Source: an uncultured Spirochaetales bacterium | GTDB lineage: Bacteria > Spirochaetota > Spirochaetia > Sphaerochaetales > Sphaerochaetaceae | Assembly (NCBI GenBank): GCA_944390025.1 | Contig: CALXOK010000023.1 | Coordinates: 1-33,973 of the forward strand | Reading direction: 5' to 3' | DNA length: 33,973 nt | Part shown: positions 1 to 6,689 of the stretch, in pieces | Numbering within the stretch: the first letter of the stretch is position 1 | Layout: every line of letters begins with the position of its first letter | Translations under genes and position numbers: made by a program | The notes under the pieces: generated by a model | What the model was told of the DNA's origin: nothing | The model's database searches: none | Seen by the model: the letters and a program-made list of their open reading frames with translations, nothing else

Positions 1-582
1 AAGGGTCTTCAAAAGAAGCTTGCTCGTCAGAAGAAGGGTTCCAGGGGCTGGTATGCTACAAGGCATCTCATCAGAAGAGAATACGAGAAGCTTGCCAATG
101 TAAGGCGGGCAAAAGCCAATCAGGTGTATCATGATATCACAGAGGGAAGGAAACTGATTGTAATGCAGGATGAGAACATAAAAGGCTGGCATAAAGGTTT
201 GTTTGGCCGACAGGTGCAATTCTCTGCACTTGGAACGCTGAAAGCAAAACTGAAATCAAGCGATAATGTTCTCATCATAGACAGGTTCTTTCCATCTACA
301 AGGATGTGTCCTGAGTGTGGAGTGATTAAAGAAGACATCACGCTTTCAGACAGGACATTCGTCTGTGACAATTGTGGATACACTGAAGAGCGTGATATAA
401 AGTCAGCGAAAACAATGCTACTTGCAGGAAGGCATGAAATGTCCTGCACGCTTGCGGAACACAAGTGTACTCCGGAGGAGTGGATGTCAGACTTTGATAC
501 CTCGTATGAGATATGGAAGCAATCTGCGAAACGCCCAGAGATGGGAAAGAAACCGGAAGCTCCATCTTCAAGCGTTAGCTAA
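1..582 (+). CDS. tnpB: TnpB (OrfB, IS200/IS605 family), 3' part; 5' end outside window
   Basis: The reading frame is already open at base 1 and gives about 193 C-terminal residues of a TnpB RNA-guided nuclease. The family is shown by the zinc ribbon (CPEC at about 299-320, CDNC at about 367-378 nt plus flanking GY) and by the RDIKSAKTML block, which corresponds to the RuvC-III motif RDxNAA. TnpB cuts DNA next to a transposon-associated motif using an omega-RNA encoded at the element's right end, and helps keep the element. Upstream the RuvC-II motif reads IVMQDENIKGW, where the common form is IxxEDLNxKG: the usual catalytic Glu position is Gln, with a Glu two positions later. That may be a rearranged or an inactive site. 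No TnpA (Y1 transposase) is visible, so mobility cannot be judged. The stop codon lies inside the right-end hairpin. Confidence 0.9.
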   Translation, partial: KGLQKKLARQKKGSRGWYATRHLIRREYEKLANVRRAKANQVYHDITEGRKLIVMQDENIKGWHKGLFGRQVQFSALGTLKAKLKSSDNVLIIDRFFPSTRMCPECGVIKEDITLSDRTFVCDNCGYTEERDIKSAKTMLLAGRHEMSCTLAEHKCTPEEWMSDFDTSYEIWKQSAKRPEMGKKPEAPSSSVS

Positions 583-589
583 GATGGAG
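560..589 (+). repeat. Right-end hairpin of the IS200/IS605-type element / probable omega-RNA 3' stem
   Basis: CTCCATCTT (560-568) and AAGATGGAG (581-589) are a perfect 9-bp inverted repeat. Inside it, AGC (571-573) pairs with GCT (578-580) around a GTTA loop, leaving only CA (569-570) bulged. The tnpB stop codon TAA (580-582) is part of the stem. IS200/IS605 elements carry such subterminal hairpins as the single-strand transposase recognition site, and the omega-RNA overlaps the 3' end of tnpB. There is no T-run after it, so an intrinsic terminator is less likely. Confidence 0.65.
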
Positions 590-885
590 TCGTTCACCAT
601 TTCCCCTCATACCGTTTCTTTCTTTATGGGGGATATTCTGCCGACGATGGAAAAAGACTCGCGTACTCTGACCTTGAGAAGATAGCGTCGCTCACAGGAC
701 TCGAGATGGTTCCATTCATCAGACGGGGCCATATCCTGGATTCAGTGGACGGGATTCTTTCAGACTGTGAGGGGCATTCTGTCTTCGGAGAAGATATTCC
801 GCGTGAGGGCCTTGTCTGGAGAACTGAGGACGGAAAGGTCCACTTCAAAGCTAAAAGCCGTTCATACAAAGTCTGGTTCTCCTGA
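583..885 (+). pseudogene. RNA ligase, C-terminal fragment (5'-truncated)
   Basis: An open stretch of about 100 codons follows directly after the element's end and stops at 883-885. From about nucleotide 610 it reads like the C-terminal half of the adenylyltransferase domain of an RNA ligase (T4 Rnl2 / Deinococcus DRB0094 type): YRFFLYGGYSADDGKR, then GLEMVPFI, then REGLVWR, which matches ligase motif IV (EGxVxR), and finally HFKAKSRSY, which matches motif V (KxKS). The nucleotide-accepting lysine motif KxDG is absent, so the fragment cannot ligate. The only in-frame ATG (706) is too far downstream to make a functional protein. The simplest reading is that the element inserted into, or lies beside a deletion of, a ligase gene whose 5' part is outside the window. 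Confidence 0.7.
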
Positions 886-896
886 AACAGATGTAC

Positions 897-923
897 AGCC
901 TTCCTGTGGAAAGGGAAGGCTTT
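897..923 (+). terminator. Possible intrinsic terminator after the ligase remnant
   Basis: AGCCTTCC (897-904) pairs with GGAAGGCT (914-921) across a 9-nt loop and is followed by only a short T stretch. It sits 12 bp after the ligase stop codon, as expected for the original gene's terminator, but the weak U-tract lowers confidence. Confidence 0.5.
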
Positions 924-1112
924 GCCTAAATGCATGATTCGAGTCAGTGAAAGAAAACTGGACTAAAGCATCCTAGGGGAATTGCACAAAAGAGATGTTT
1001 CAAACCAGAATAGGGCTAAGGTGACTTCCGGTACAGCCTCTGGACAGGCAGGCCGTAAGTACAGCCTTTTTCCTGCAATCTTAAGCGGGTCTTGTCTTGA
1101 GGAGATGCAATC
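924..1112 (+). other. Non-coding stretch upstream of the MFS gene with repeated GTACAGCCT motifs
   Basis: I see no gene here. The motif GTACAGCCT occurs at about 1031-1039, and TACAGCCT recurs at about 1060-1067 and at 894-901. Between the last two leader copies lies AGGC twice (1046-1053), so GCCT can pair with either. One pairing gives a quasi-palindrome AGGCcGTA-AG-TACaGCCT (1050-1067) followed by five Ts. This could be an operator or a weak attenuator, or chance. A ribosome binding site GAGGAG (1099-1104) stands 8 nt before the ATG at 1113. Confidence 0.3.
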
Positions 1113-2408
1113 ATGGGAGAGAAGAGAAGCCTGAAAGGCTATTATCTGACAACGTTCCTTATCGGACTCGGGTTCTTCACAATGGGGCTTATGGACCCGC
1201 TGTATGATACTTATATCCCGATATTCCTTGCCAAGTACATCGACAGCAGCAGCCTCATCGGCGCAATCATGACCTTTGACAACATCTTGGCAATCTTCCT
1301 GATTCCGCTCTCCAGTGCACTGAGTGACAGGCTGGACACTCCAATCGGACGCAGAATGCCGCTTATTGTCACATTCCTGCCTGTGGCGGCAATACTTTTT
1401 GCCCTCATTCCGTTTGCATCCCTTTCCTCCCTCTGGCTGCTCATTGCCGTTGTCTTTATCTTCAACCTCTCCAAGCAGGCTGTGCGCGGTCCCGTTGTGG
1501 CACTGATGCCTGACATGGTTCCCGGAGACCTGAGAAGTGAGGCAAACGGTGTTATCAACACTATGGGAGGTATTGCGACAATCCTCGGAACAGTGGCACT
1601 TGCCCGCCTGATGGATGTATATATCAGGATTCCGGGGTCAGATGAGAGTGTGAAGGACATCCTCGCATTCCCGGTGGCAAGCATCTTCGTCATTGTAGCT
1701 GTTGTGCTGTTGTTCATTTTCGTCAAGGAAAAGAACTCCAGGGTTCCGAAGGAAAGCTCGAAAGAGGAGAAGGAGCCGATACTGAAAAGCCTCAAGGTTG
1801 TTCTCACAGAAAAGAACAAGAGTGCTCTTTTCATCCTCATTTCCCTCCTGTGCTGGTTCATCTCTTACCAGGGAGTTCTTCCTTTCGTAGGCCTGTACAG
1901 TGTCGAGGTGCTTGGAACAAGCTCCGGAACGGCCTCCCTTGCTGCAGGAATGGTCGGAATCGCATATGCAATCTTCGCGATTCCTTCAGGAAAAGTCGCA
2001 CACCGTTATGGAAGGAAGAGAACAATAAGAATCAGTCTGGTATGTCTTGTAATCGTCACAGTGCTCGTTTTCGTGCACAGCTATGTGACAGTCAGCTGGA
2101 ATGCCACTGCAAGACTCCTTTCATTCTGGGCTTTTCTGTTCATGTTCGGCATTTTCTGGGTTTCGGTCGTAACCAACTCCTTCCCGATGCTCTGGCAGAT
2201 GTCAGACTACTCTACAGTCGGTATCTACACCGGACTTTATTACTTCTTCTCTCAGGCGGCCAGTATCATCGCACCTCCGATTGCAGGAGGCTGCATCGAC
2301 CTGTTCGGTTATCCGTCACTCTTCCTCTTCACCGCATTCTTCTTCTTTATCGCAATCTTCACGATGAGCAGGGTGGACAGGGGTGAACCCGACGACCTCA
2401 ATGGCTGA
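1113..2408 (+). CDS. MFS transporter (SLC45/sugar-proton symporter-like)
   Basis: This encodes a 431-residue inner-membrane protein with about 12 hydrophobic segments, the usual number and length for the major facilitator superfamily. The loop after helix 2 carries the MFS signature SDRLDTPIGRRMPLI (residues about 71-85), and a matching GKVAHRYGRKRTIR lies between helices 8 and 9. A hydrophilic, Lys/Glu-rich loop at about 204-232 separates the two six-helix halves. The start and TxxGRRxP pattern recall SLC45-type or glycoside-type sugar symporters, but the substrate cannot be read from sequence. The ATG has a good ribosome binding site (GAGGAG). The stop overlaps the start of the following EamA gene, so the two are probably co-transcribed and translationally coupled. 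Confidence 0.85.
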   Translation: MGEKRSLKGYYLTTFLIGLGFFTMGLMDPLYDTYIPIFLAKYIDSSSLIGAIMTFDNILAIFLIPLSSALSDRLDTPIGRRMPLIVTFLPVAAILFALIPFASLSSLWLLIAVVFIFNLSKQAVRGPVVALMPDMVPGDLRSEANGVINTMGGIATILGTVALARLMDVYIRIPGSDESVKDILAFPVASIFVIVAVVLLFIFVKEKNSRVPKESSKEEKEPILKSLKVVLTEKNKSALFILISLLCWFISYQGVLPFVGLYSVEVLGTSSGTASLAAGMVGIAYAIFAIPSGKVAHRYGRKRTIRISLVCLVIVTVLVFVHSYVTVSWNATARLLSFWAFLFMFGIFWVSVVTNSFPMLWQMSDYSTVGIYTGLYYFFSQAASIIAPPIAGGCIDLFGYPSLFLFTAFFFFIAIFTMSRVDRGEPDDLNG

Positions 2409-3312
2409 GCTACGTCAGAAGGCCCATGCATATGCATTTTTCTGCCTGATTGTATGGGCCGGCACCTTCATCAGCACGAAGATTCTTCAGGAGAGTTTCT
2501 CTTCTGTCGAGATTCTCTTCATACGCTTCCTTGCAGGATATTTTTTTCTCTTCTTGCTTCATCCTAAGACTGTACGGTTTTCAGGACTGAGGAATGAAGT
2601 GCTGTATGTGCTTTGTGCACTGACAGGAATCTTCCTGTATTATTACCTGGAAAACGTTTCCCTGGAGTACACAAGCGCGGCAAACGTATCAGTGCTTGTC
2701 TCTACGGCTCCGTTCTTCATCTCGCTTGTCTACAAGATTTTCGAATGGAAGACAACAAGGCTCACTCCTGCTTTCTTCGCAGGCTTTGCCGTGACATTTC
2801 TGGGGCTTGTCCTGATTGCCTTTAACGGAGAGTTTTCCCTTTCTTTCAACTTTAAGGGGGATCTGCTTGCTATTGCAGGAGCTGCTGCCTGGGGTTTCTA
2901 TTCTTATTTTCTCGATAAACTGGGCAATAGAGGAGAGAACACGCTTGCCGCGACCCGCAGGACTTTCTTCTACGGCTTGATCTTCATACTCATCGTTCTT
3001 CTTGCACAAGGAAAGAAGATGGACTTCCACTCACTTGCTGAGCCAGGGAATCTCCTCAACCTCCTTTTTCTCGGCCTGTTCGCTTCTGCTTTGTGCTTCA
3101 CGGCGTGGGCCAGGGCTGTCAGCGGGCTGAGTGCTGTCACTGCCGGCTACTACATCTATTTCATCCCGGTTGTAACGACAATTCTCAGCTTCATCATTCT
3201 TGGTGAGCCTGTTACAGTCTTTTCGTTTGCCGGAATGCTGCTTGTCATAGCAGGTCTTTTAATTTCCAACTTTAAGAAAACAGATGACCATGCTGATTCT
3301 CCGTCTGCCTGA
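2401..3312 (+). CDS. EamA-family (DMT superfamily) transporter
   Basis: A hydrophobic protein of 303 residues with about ten membrane helices in two EamA repeats; the second repeat is marked by GDLLAIAGAAAWGFYSYFLDK and the last helices by LGEPVTVFSFAGMLLVIAG. Members export or import small metabolites (amino acids, nucleosides, riboflavin and others); the substrate is not predictable here. The chosen ATG at 2401 overlaps the MFS stop by 8 bp and starts close to the first helix. An in-frame GTG at 2383 would add six residues and is the alternative; neither has a strong ribosome binding site, which fits coupling to the upstream gene. No terminator is evident before the next promoter. Confidence 0.85.
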   Translation: MAELRQKAHAYAFFCLIVWAGTFISTKILQESFSSVEILFIRFLAGYFFLFLLHPKTVRFSGLRNEVLYVLCALTGIFLYYYLENVSLEYTSAANVSVLVSTAPFFISLVYKIFEWKTTRLTPAFFAGFAVTFLGLVLIAFNGEFSLSFNFKGDLLAIAGAAAWGFYSYFLDKLGNRGENTLAATRRTFFYGLIFILIVLLAQGKKMDFHSLAEPGNLLNLLFLGLFASALCFTAWARAVSGLSAVTAGYYIYFIPVVTTILSFIILGEPVTVFSFAGMLLVIAGLLISNFKKTDDHADSPSA

Positions 3313-3357
3313 ACAGCATGGGTGTCACAGCGAGTTTGCTTTGTAATTTATTACAGA

Positions 3358-3386
3358 TTGTCGCATGCGGAGATTATATGTTATAT
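3358..3386 (+). promoter_or_regulatory. Sigma-70-type promoter of the toxin-antitoxin operon
   Basis: TTGTCG (3358-3363) and TTATAT (3381-3386) are separated by exactly 17 bp and lie just upstream of the palindrome and the antitoxin gene. The region is A+T-rich compared with its surroundings. Confidence 0.55.
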
Positions 3387-3391
3387 TTTAA

Positions 3392-3410
3392 ATGTAAGAA
3401 AATCTTACAT
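3392..3410 (+). promoter_or_regulatory. Perfect palindrome, probable operator of the AbrB/PIN operon
   Basis: ATGTAAGA (3392-3399), AAA, TCTTACAT (3403-3410) is a perfect 8-bp inverted repeat with a 3-bp spacer. It lies immediately downstream of the predicted -10 and just before the ribosome binding site (GGAGG, 3413-3417). Antitoxins with AbrB/MazE folds usually bind such sites to repress their own operon, which makes this the likely autoregulatory operator. Confidence 0.6.
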
Positions 3411-3424
3411 CTGGAGGTTTGTCT

Positions 3425-3697
3425 ATGACCATGCAGGTTGTATCAGTTTCATCAAAAGGTCAGATTGCTATTCCTGTAAACTATCGGAAAGCCTTGTCAA
3501 TAAAGGAAGGGAGCCAGCTTGTAATTTTCTCTGATGGTGAGAATATCATCCTCAAACCAGTTGATCTTCCATCAGAAGATAAGCTTTCCATTGCTCTGGA
3601 AAAAGCGAGAGAGTTTGCCGTGAAGGAAGGACTTACCGACGAGGACACCAAAACGGCGATTCAAGAATCAAGAAAAGCGAAGAAGAAACTTGTATGA
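3425..3697 (+). CDS. AbrB/SpoVT (MazE-like) antitoxin
   Basis: A 90-residue protein whose N-terminal half is a SpoVT-AbrB swapped-hairpin DNA-binding domain: VVSVSSKGQIAIPVNYRK followed by LSIKEGSQLVIF and ENIILKP. The charged C-terminal half (residues about 47-90) is the expected toxin-neutralising tail. The start is ATG 3425, 7 nt after GGAGG; a TTG at 3419 also opens the frame but lies only 1 nt from the ribosome binding site. The gene overlaps the PIN toxin gene by 4 bp (ATGA), the classic arrangement for coupled antitoxin-toxin synthesis. It is expected to bind DNA through the palindrome upstream. Confidence 0.85.
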   Translation: MTMQVVSVSSKGQIAIPVNYRKALSIKEGSQLVIFSDGENIILKPVDLPSEDKLSIALEKAREFAVKEGLTDEDTKTAIQESRKAKKKLV

Positions 3698-4104
3698 AGA
3701 TAGTGATTGATACAAATGTTTTCATTTCTGCCGTTTTCTTCGGCGGGCTTCCTCTGCAAGTTCTTCAGACGATCATTGCTAGGCAGAACTCCGCAATAAT
3801 TTCTCCTGAAATATGGAATGAGTATAATGACGTCATCCACAGGATGACAAGGAAATATCCTGAAAGACTGAAACAGCAACTTGTTGATGAAGTCTTCAAG
3901 TTGTTCAAAATAATCATTCCTTCCTCTGACATCAGAATATGCAGAGATTCTGATGATGACAAATTTGTTTCTTGCGCAGTGGATGCCGGATGTTCACATA
4001 TCGTCTCAGGAGATGAAGATCTTCTGTCGATTGGAAACATAGGTGACGTCAAGATTTGCACTCCTGCTGAATTTTTAGGAATCATGCATGCTTTGAAGTT
4101 CTGA
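3694..4104 (+). CDS. PIN-domain toxin (VapC-like, putative TA toxin family)
   Basis: A 136-residue PIN-domain ribonuclease, matching the family annotated as PIN-family toxin component of a putative toxin-antitoxin system. The acidic metal-binding residues are all present: D6 in VIDTNVF, E43 in IWNEY, the D85-D89 cluster before KFVSCA, and D107/D109 in SGDEDLL. VapC-type enzymes cut tRNA, rRNA or mRNA to stop growth when not bound by antitoxin; the RNA target here is unknown. Translation starts in the 4-bp overlap with the antitoxin stop. Both genes are more A+T-rich than the neighbours, consistent with horizontal acquisition. Confidence 0.85.
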   Translation: MKIVIDTNVFISAVFFGGLPLQVLQTIIARQNSAIISPEIWNEYNDVIHRMTRKYPERLKQQLVDEVFKLFKIIIPSSDIRICRDSDDDKFVSCAVDAGCSHIVSGDEDLLSIGNIGDVKICTPAEFLGIMHALKF

Positions 4105-4301
4105 AACATCTTTCTCTATCTCAATCGTTTTCTTATTGCAGAAAAGCACTCCCACAACGATGTAGGTCTGGAGGAACATCGGGCATGGATTCAACGGTAT
4201 AGATTTGCTTGTTGAAAAGAAAATGCAGGACTTCAAGAGATTGTTCAAAGGGAAGCAGGCTTTATTGCCAGCATTCAGCAAAAAGAGTTAGGATTCTCAC
4301 T
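4105..4301 (+). other. Intergenic region with a short decayed-looking reading frame
   Basis: No convincing gene. A frame open from 4166 to the stop at 4289-4291 encodes about 41 residues (including GHGFNGIDLLVEKKM) but has no credible start or ribosome binding site; it may be the tail of a lost gene. No -35/-10 pair stood out for the beta-barrel gene that follows, and its ribosome binding site (TTAGGA, about 4288-4293) is weak. Confidence 0.35.
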
Positions 4302-5462
4302 ATGAAAAGAAAACTGATTGCACTTCTTCTTGTCATGTCTGCTGTTCTTTCAGGCCTTGCCGCTTCAGATTTGGAGTTTGTCTTCGGAGGCCTTGACCAG
4401 CATGCAGAGGTCATCGGAGGCTTCCTGCCAACATTCCTCAAGGCAGGTGCCGGTTATAACGGGGCTTCAATCATTGAAGGGAACAAAACCCAGATAAGCT
4501 TTCTGGCCGGAGGCGGATACAGTCAGAGGAAAGTCTGGCAGAATCCTGTAGACGGTGATGTCATTTTCGAGAATCCTGTCATTTACGACACCATCAGGGC
4601 AGAGTGGGAACTCGGTCTGTCTCAGGGCTTTGGTCAGTCTCTGGTTCCGGGAAAGGATCTTGTGACATTCTCCTTTGCTTATATCGGGCGCTATGAGAAG
4701 AATGTTGATTCATTCAAGGAAGGAGAGATAAGGGACAACAACGGGGATTGGCGTATCAGTTCTCTTGACGAATACATCGGCAAGGATTACCAGGGTGATA
4801 TCTATCCTGATTTGAGAGGAAGCCGTGAGCATCTTGGAACATCTTTCAGCGCAGGACTTCTTGTCGATCTGATGGACAGTCAGAAGATGTATGACAACGG
4901 TTTTGAGGCCAGTGTGGAAGCCCTGTGGGCACCTCTTGCACTGAATAAGGCTCTGGACGGTGTAGCAGACTACTATTCCCTGACTTTCAATGCAGTTGCC
5001 GCCTGGGCGCCTTTCATTTCAGTTGAGAACGGACGGCACTGGTTCAGCCTGACGTTCATCGACAGAGTGAACGTGAACTGGACTGATGGTGATGAGGTTC
5101 CTGTATACGCTCAGTATGATGTGTCACTTGGACGTAAAGTGAGAGGCTTCACCTCATGGACTTATAACACGCAGTTCACTGCAGTCAACAACTTCGACAT
5201 AAGGCTTGCAGGCCCGTCTGTCGCTGGAATATTCCCGAGGATCAACCTCTTTTTCGATATCGGCTATGGGTGCGGAAACTACTTCAATACAGAAACTGAA
5301 GGCGATAACCTCCTGATGAGCACAGGTGTTCAGTTCACTGTGAGCTTCTTCGATTTCATAGACCTCGGCTACCAGGTTGCATACCTCTTCAAGGGTGATA
5401 ACTTCGTGAGCGGTCCTGAGGCAAATGTGACAGGACGCTTCACGTTCTTCCTTGATTTCTGA
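4302..5462 (+). CDS. Secreted / outer-membrane beta-barrel candidate, unknown function
   Basis: I do not recognise a named family. The protein (386 residues from ATG 4302) begins with a typical signal peptide: KRK, then a hydrophobic stretch, with likely cleavage after SGLAA (residue about 21). The rest has many aromatic residues and short alternating strands such as FSLTFIDRVNVNW and VTFSFAYIGRY, and it ends in FTFFLDF; a C-terminal Phe is typical for BAM-inserted outer-membrane proteins. The frame stays open upstream to 4209, but the signal peptide fixes the start at 4302. A spirochaete outer-membrane porin-like protein is the best guess; a periplasmic beta-rich protein is the alternative. 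Confidence 0.65.
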   Translation: MKRKLIALLLVMSAVLSGLAASDLEFVFGGLDQHAEVIGGFLPTFLKAGAGYNGASIIEGNKTQISFLAGGGYSQRKVWQNPVDGDVIFENPVIYDTIRAEWELGLSQGFGQSLVPGKDLVTFSFAYIGRYEKNVDSFKEGEIRDNNGDWRISSLDEYIGKDYQGDIYPDLRGSREHLGTSFSAGLLVDLMDSQKMYDNGFEASVEALWAPLALNKALDGVADYYSLTFNAVAAWAPFISVENGRHWFSLTFIDRVNVNWTDGDEVPVYAQYDVSLGRKVRGFTSWTYNTQFTAVNNFDIRLAGPSVAGIFPRINLFFDIGYGCGNYFNTETEGDNLLMSTGVQFTVSFFDFIDLGYQVAYLFKGDNFVSGPEANVTGRFTFFLDF

Positions 5463-5984
5463 TCAGTAGTACCTTTTCCTGAAAAAAAGCCTTCCTCTTG
5501 ATTCTGCCGGGATGATGAGGGGGCTTTTCTTCATTCTCAGCACTCTCTCAAGGCGCGGTCTGTTGTAGCGCTGGATCATTATGCAGGGAAGGTTGATGGC
5601 AAGATAGAAAAAGAGAATTGAGGAATAGAACTGCCCGTTGAAGGAAATCAGCGCATAGACGGTCGCAACAAGACACAGCCAGTGGGCAAGTTCAGCTCTC
5701 ACTGTCTCAAGTATGAATATGGAGATGTAGCTGACCTCATCGCTCCTGATGCTCCTCTTGTCAAAAGGTCCTGCAACCGGGATGTATTCCTTCCAGCTTC
5801 TGATTCTGAAAAGCTTCTGGTAGATTTCTCCGTTCTTCTCCCATTTGCGGGGCGTAAGATGAAGCCTTACGGCAGCAAGACTGTGCCAGCTCATCCTGTT
5901 GACAACAAAAGACAGGGCGATGTGCAGCGCGGCAATCTTGAAAAGGAGTACGACAGGGTTAACTGTGAGTGACGGGTCAATCAT
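5463..5984 (-). CDS. CrtO-like acyltransferase (glycosyl-4,4'-diaponeurosporenoate acyltransferase family)
   Basis: A 173-residue membrane protein with the conserved blocks of the CrtO acyltransferase family: KNGEIYQKLFRIRSWKEYIP (residues 50-69), an E-R-E-H motif in ETVRAELAHW (93-102), and NLPCIMIQRYNRPRL (131-145). About four hydrophobic segments alternate with these. In staphylococci CrtO adds the fatty acyl group in the last step of staphyloxanthin synthesis. No carotenoid genes occur here, so in this organism it probably acylates another glycolipid or envelope molecule; that is inference. Its ATG overlaps the rlpA stop by one base (TAATG), so it is translated as the second gene of an rlpA operon. 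Length matches the family (about 165-175). Confidence 0.7.
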   Translation of the reverse strand: MIDPSLTVNPVVLLFKIAALHIALSFVVNRMSWHSLAAVRLHLTPRKWEKNGEIYQKLFRIRSWKEYIPVAGPFDKRSIRSDEVSYISIFILETVRAELAHWLCLVATVYALISFNGQFYSSILFFYLAINLPCIMIQRYNRPRLERVLRMKKSPLIIPAESRGRLFFRKRYY

Positions 5985-6601
5985 TATTTGTACGGGCTCC
6001 TGGCTCCCTTTACAAGAGGATCTTTGATGCCTGTTTCCTCAAGCGCAGAGAGAACACCCTTGAGCCTGTAGGCCTGAATGTTCTTCACGCTGATTCTGAT
6101 CATGTTGTCGCTTATGATTTCGACCGAAGGTTTTAATCCCGCATTCTTTATGCCAGTCAGGACATCATAGGCACTTTGCATGCTGGTATAAGCTCCAATC
6201 TGGACAGTATACCAGCCTGTCTGGCGGCCATCCACATACTCTGTCTGAGGCTCATCCGGTTCGCTTACAATCTCAAGCGACACTTCCGCAATACCCTGAT
6301 CATAGTAGCCCAGCTGGCGTGCACCTTCTGGAGTGAGGTCTATTATCCTGTTCTCAACAAAGGGACCTCTGTCATTGATTCTCACCTGTATGCTGAGACC
6401 GTTCTCGACATTCGTCACTTTAACGACGGTGCCGAATGTCAGGCTTTTATGTGCTGCAGTGAGCCGTGAGGGGTCAAAAAACTCTCCGTTGGCAGTCAGG
6501 GCACCGCTCCTGTCCGAGGTGTACCAGCTGGCGATTCCGCTTTCTGCGAAAAGGCAGAAGGAGGCACAGATGAAGATGAGTGTCAGAACTAGTTTTCTCA
6601 T
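5984..6601 (-). CDS. rlpA: RlpA-like septal ring lytic transglycosylase with SPOR domain
   Basis: A 205-residue exported protein: signal peptide (residues 1-19, ending CLFA), double-psi beta-barrel (about 22-112) and C-terminal SPOR domain (about 128-205, starting GWYTVQIGAYTS). The barrel has the RlpA hallmarks ASWY, LTANGE, AHKSLTFGT with the active-site His51, and RINDRGPF with Asp78. RlpA cleaves naked, amidase-processed peptidoglycan at the septum, and the SPOR domain binds such glycan. The signal peptide lacks a lipobox, so this form is probably soluble periplasmic rather than lipid-anchored. No Shine-Dalgarno precedes the ATG; TATATT lies 6 nt upstream (see the 6602-6689 entry). Confidence 0.9.
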   Translation of the reverse strand: MRKLVLTLIFICASFCLFAESGIASWYTSDRSGALTANGEFFDPSRLTAAHKSLTFGTVVKVTNVENGLSIQVRINDRGPFVENRIIDLTPEGARQLGYYDQGIAEVSLEIVSEPDEPQTEYVDGRQTGWYTVQIGAYTSMQSAYDVLTGIKNAGLKPSVEIISDNMIRISVKNIQAYRLKGVLSALEETGIKDPLVKGARSPYK

Positions 6602-6689
6602 ATGCTAAATATAATGCAGAATGGCGCAATCAGATACACAAGCTTTTCTCTTGTTGATGAAAAACTGTCCATTTGCCATAATTCAGTCC
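6602..6689. promoter_or_regulatory. Divergent rlpA/lysS promoter region, possibly giving leaderless transcripts
   Basis: For lysS, TTGATG (6654-6659) and CATAAT (6677-6682) are 17 bp apart, and the expected start point, about 7-8 nt after the -10, falls on A6690 of the ATG. For rlpA, read on the minus strand, TATATT (6613-6608) lies 6 nt before the ATG, so transcription would also begin at or next to the start codon; its -35 is poor. Neither gene has a Shine-Dalgarno sequence. A second TATAAT on the plus strand at 6610-6615 could give a longer lysS leader. Confidence 0.5.

Noticed and set aside
1211..1861. Long open frame on the minus strand inside the MFS gene
   Set aside because: It is the antisense of a well-supported transporter gene and encodes a low-complexity Ser/Arg-rich sequence with no family features.
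4166..4291. A small protein gene before the beta-barrel gene
   Set aside because: Only about 41 codons, with no start codon or ribosome binding site of its own; treated as a possible remnant.
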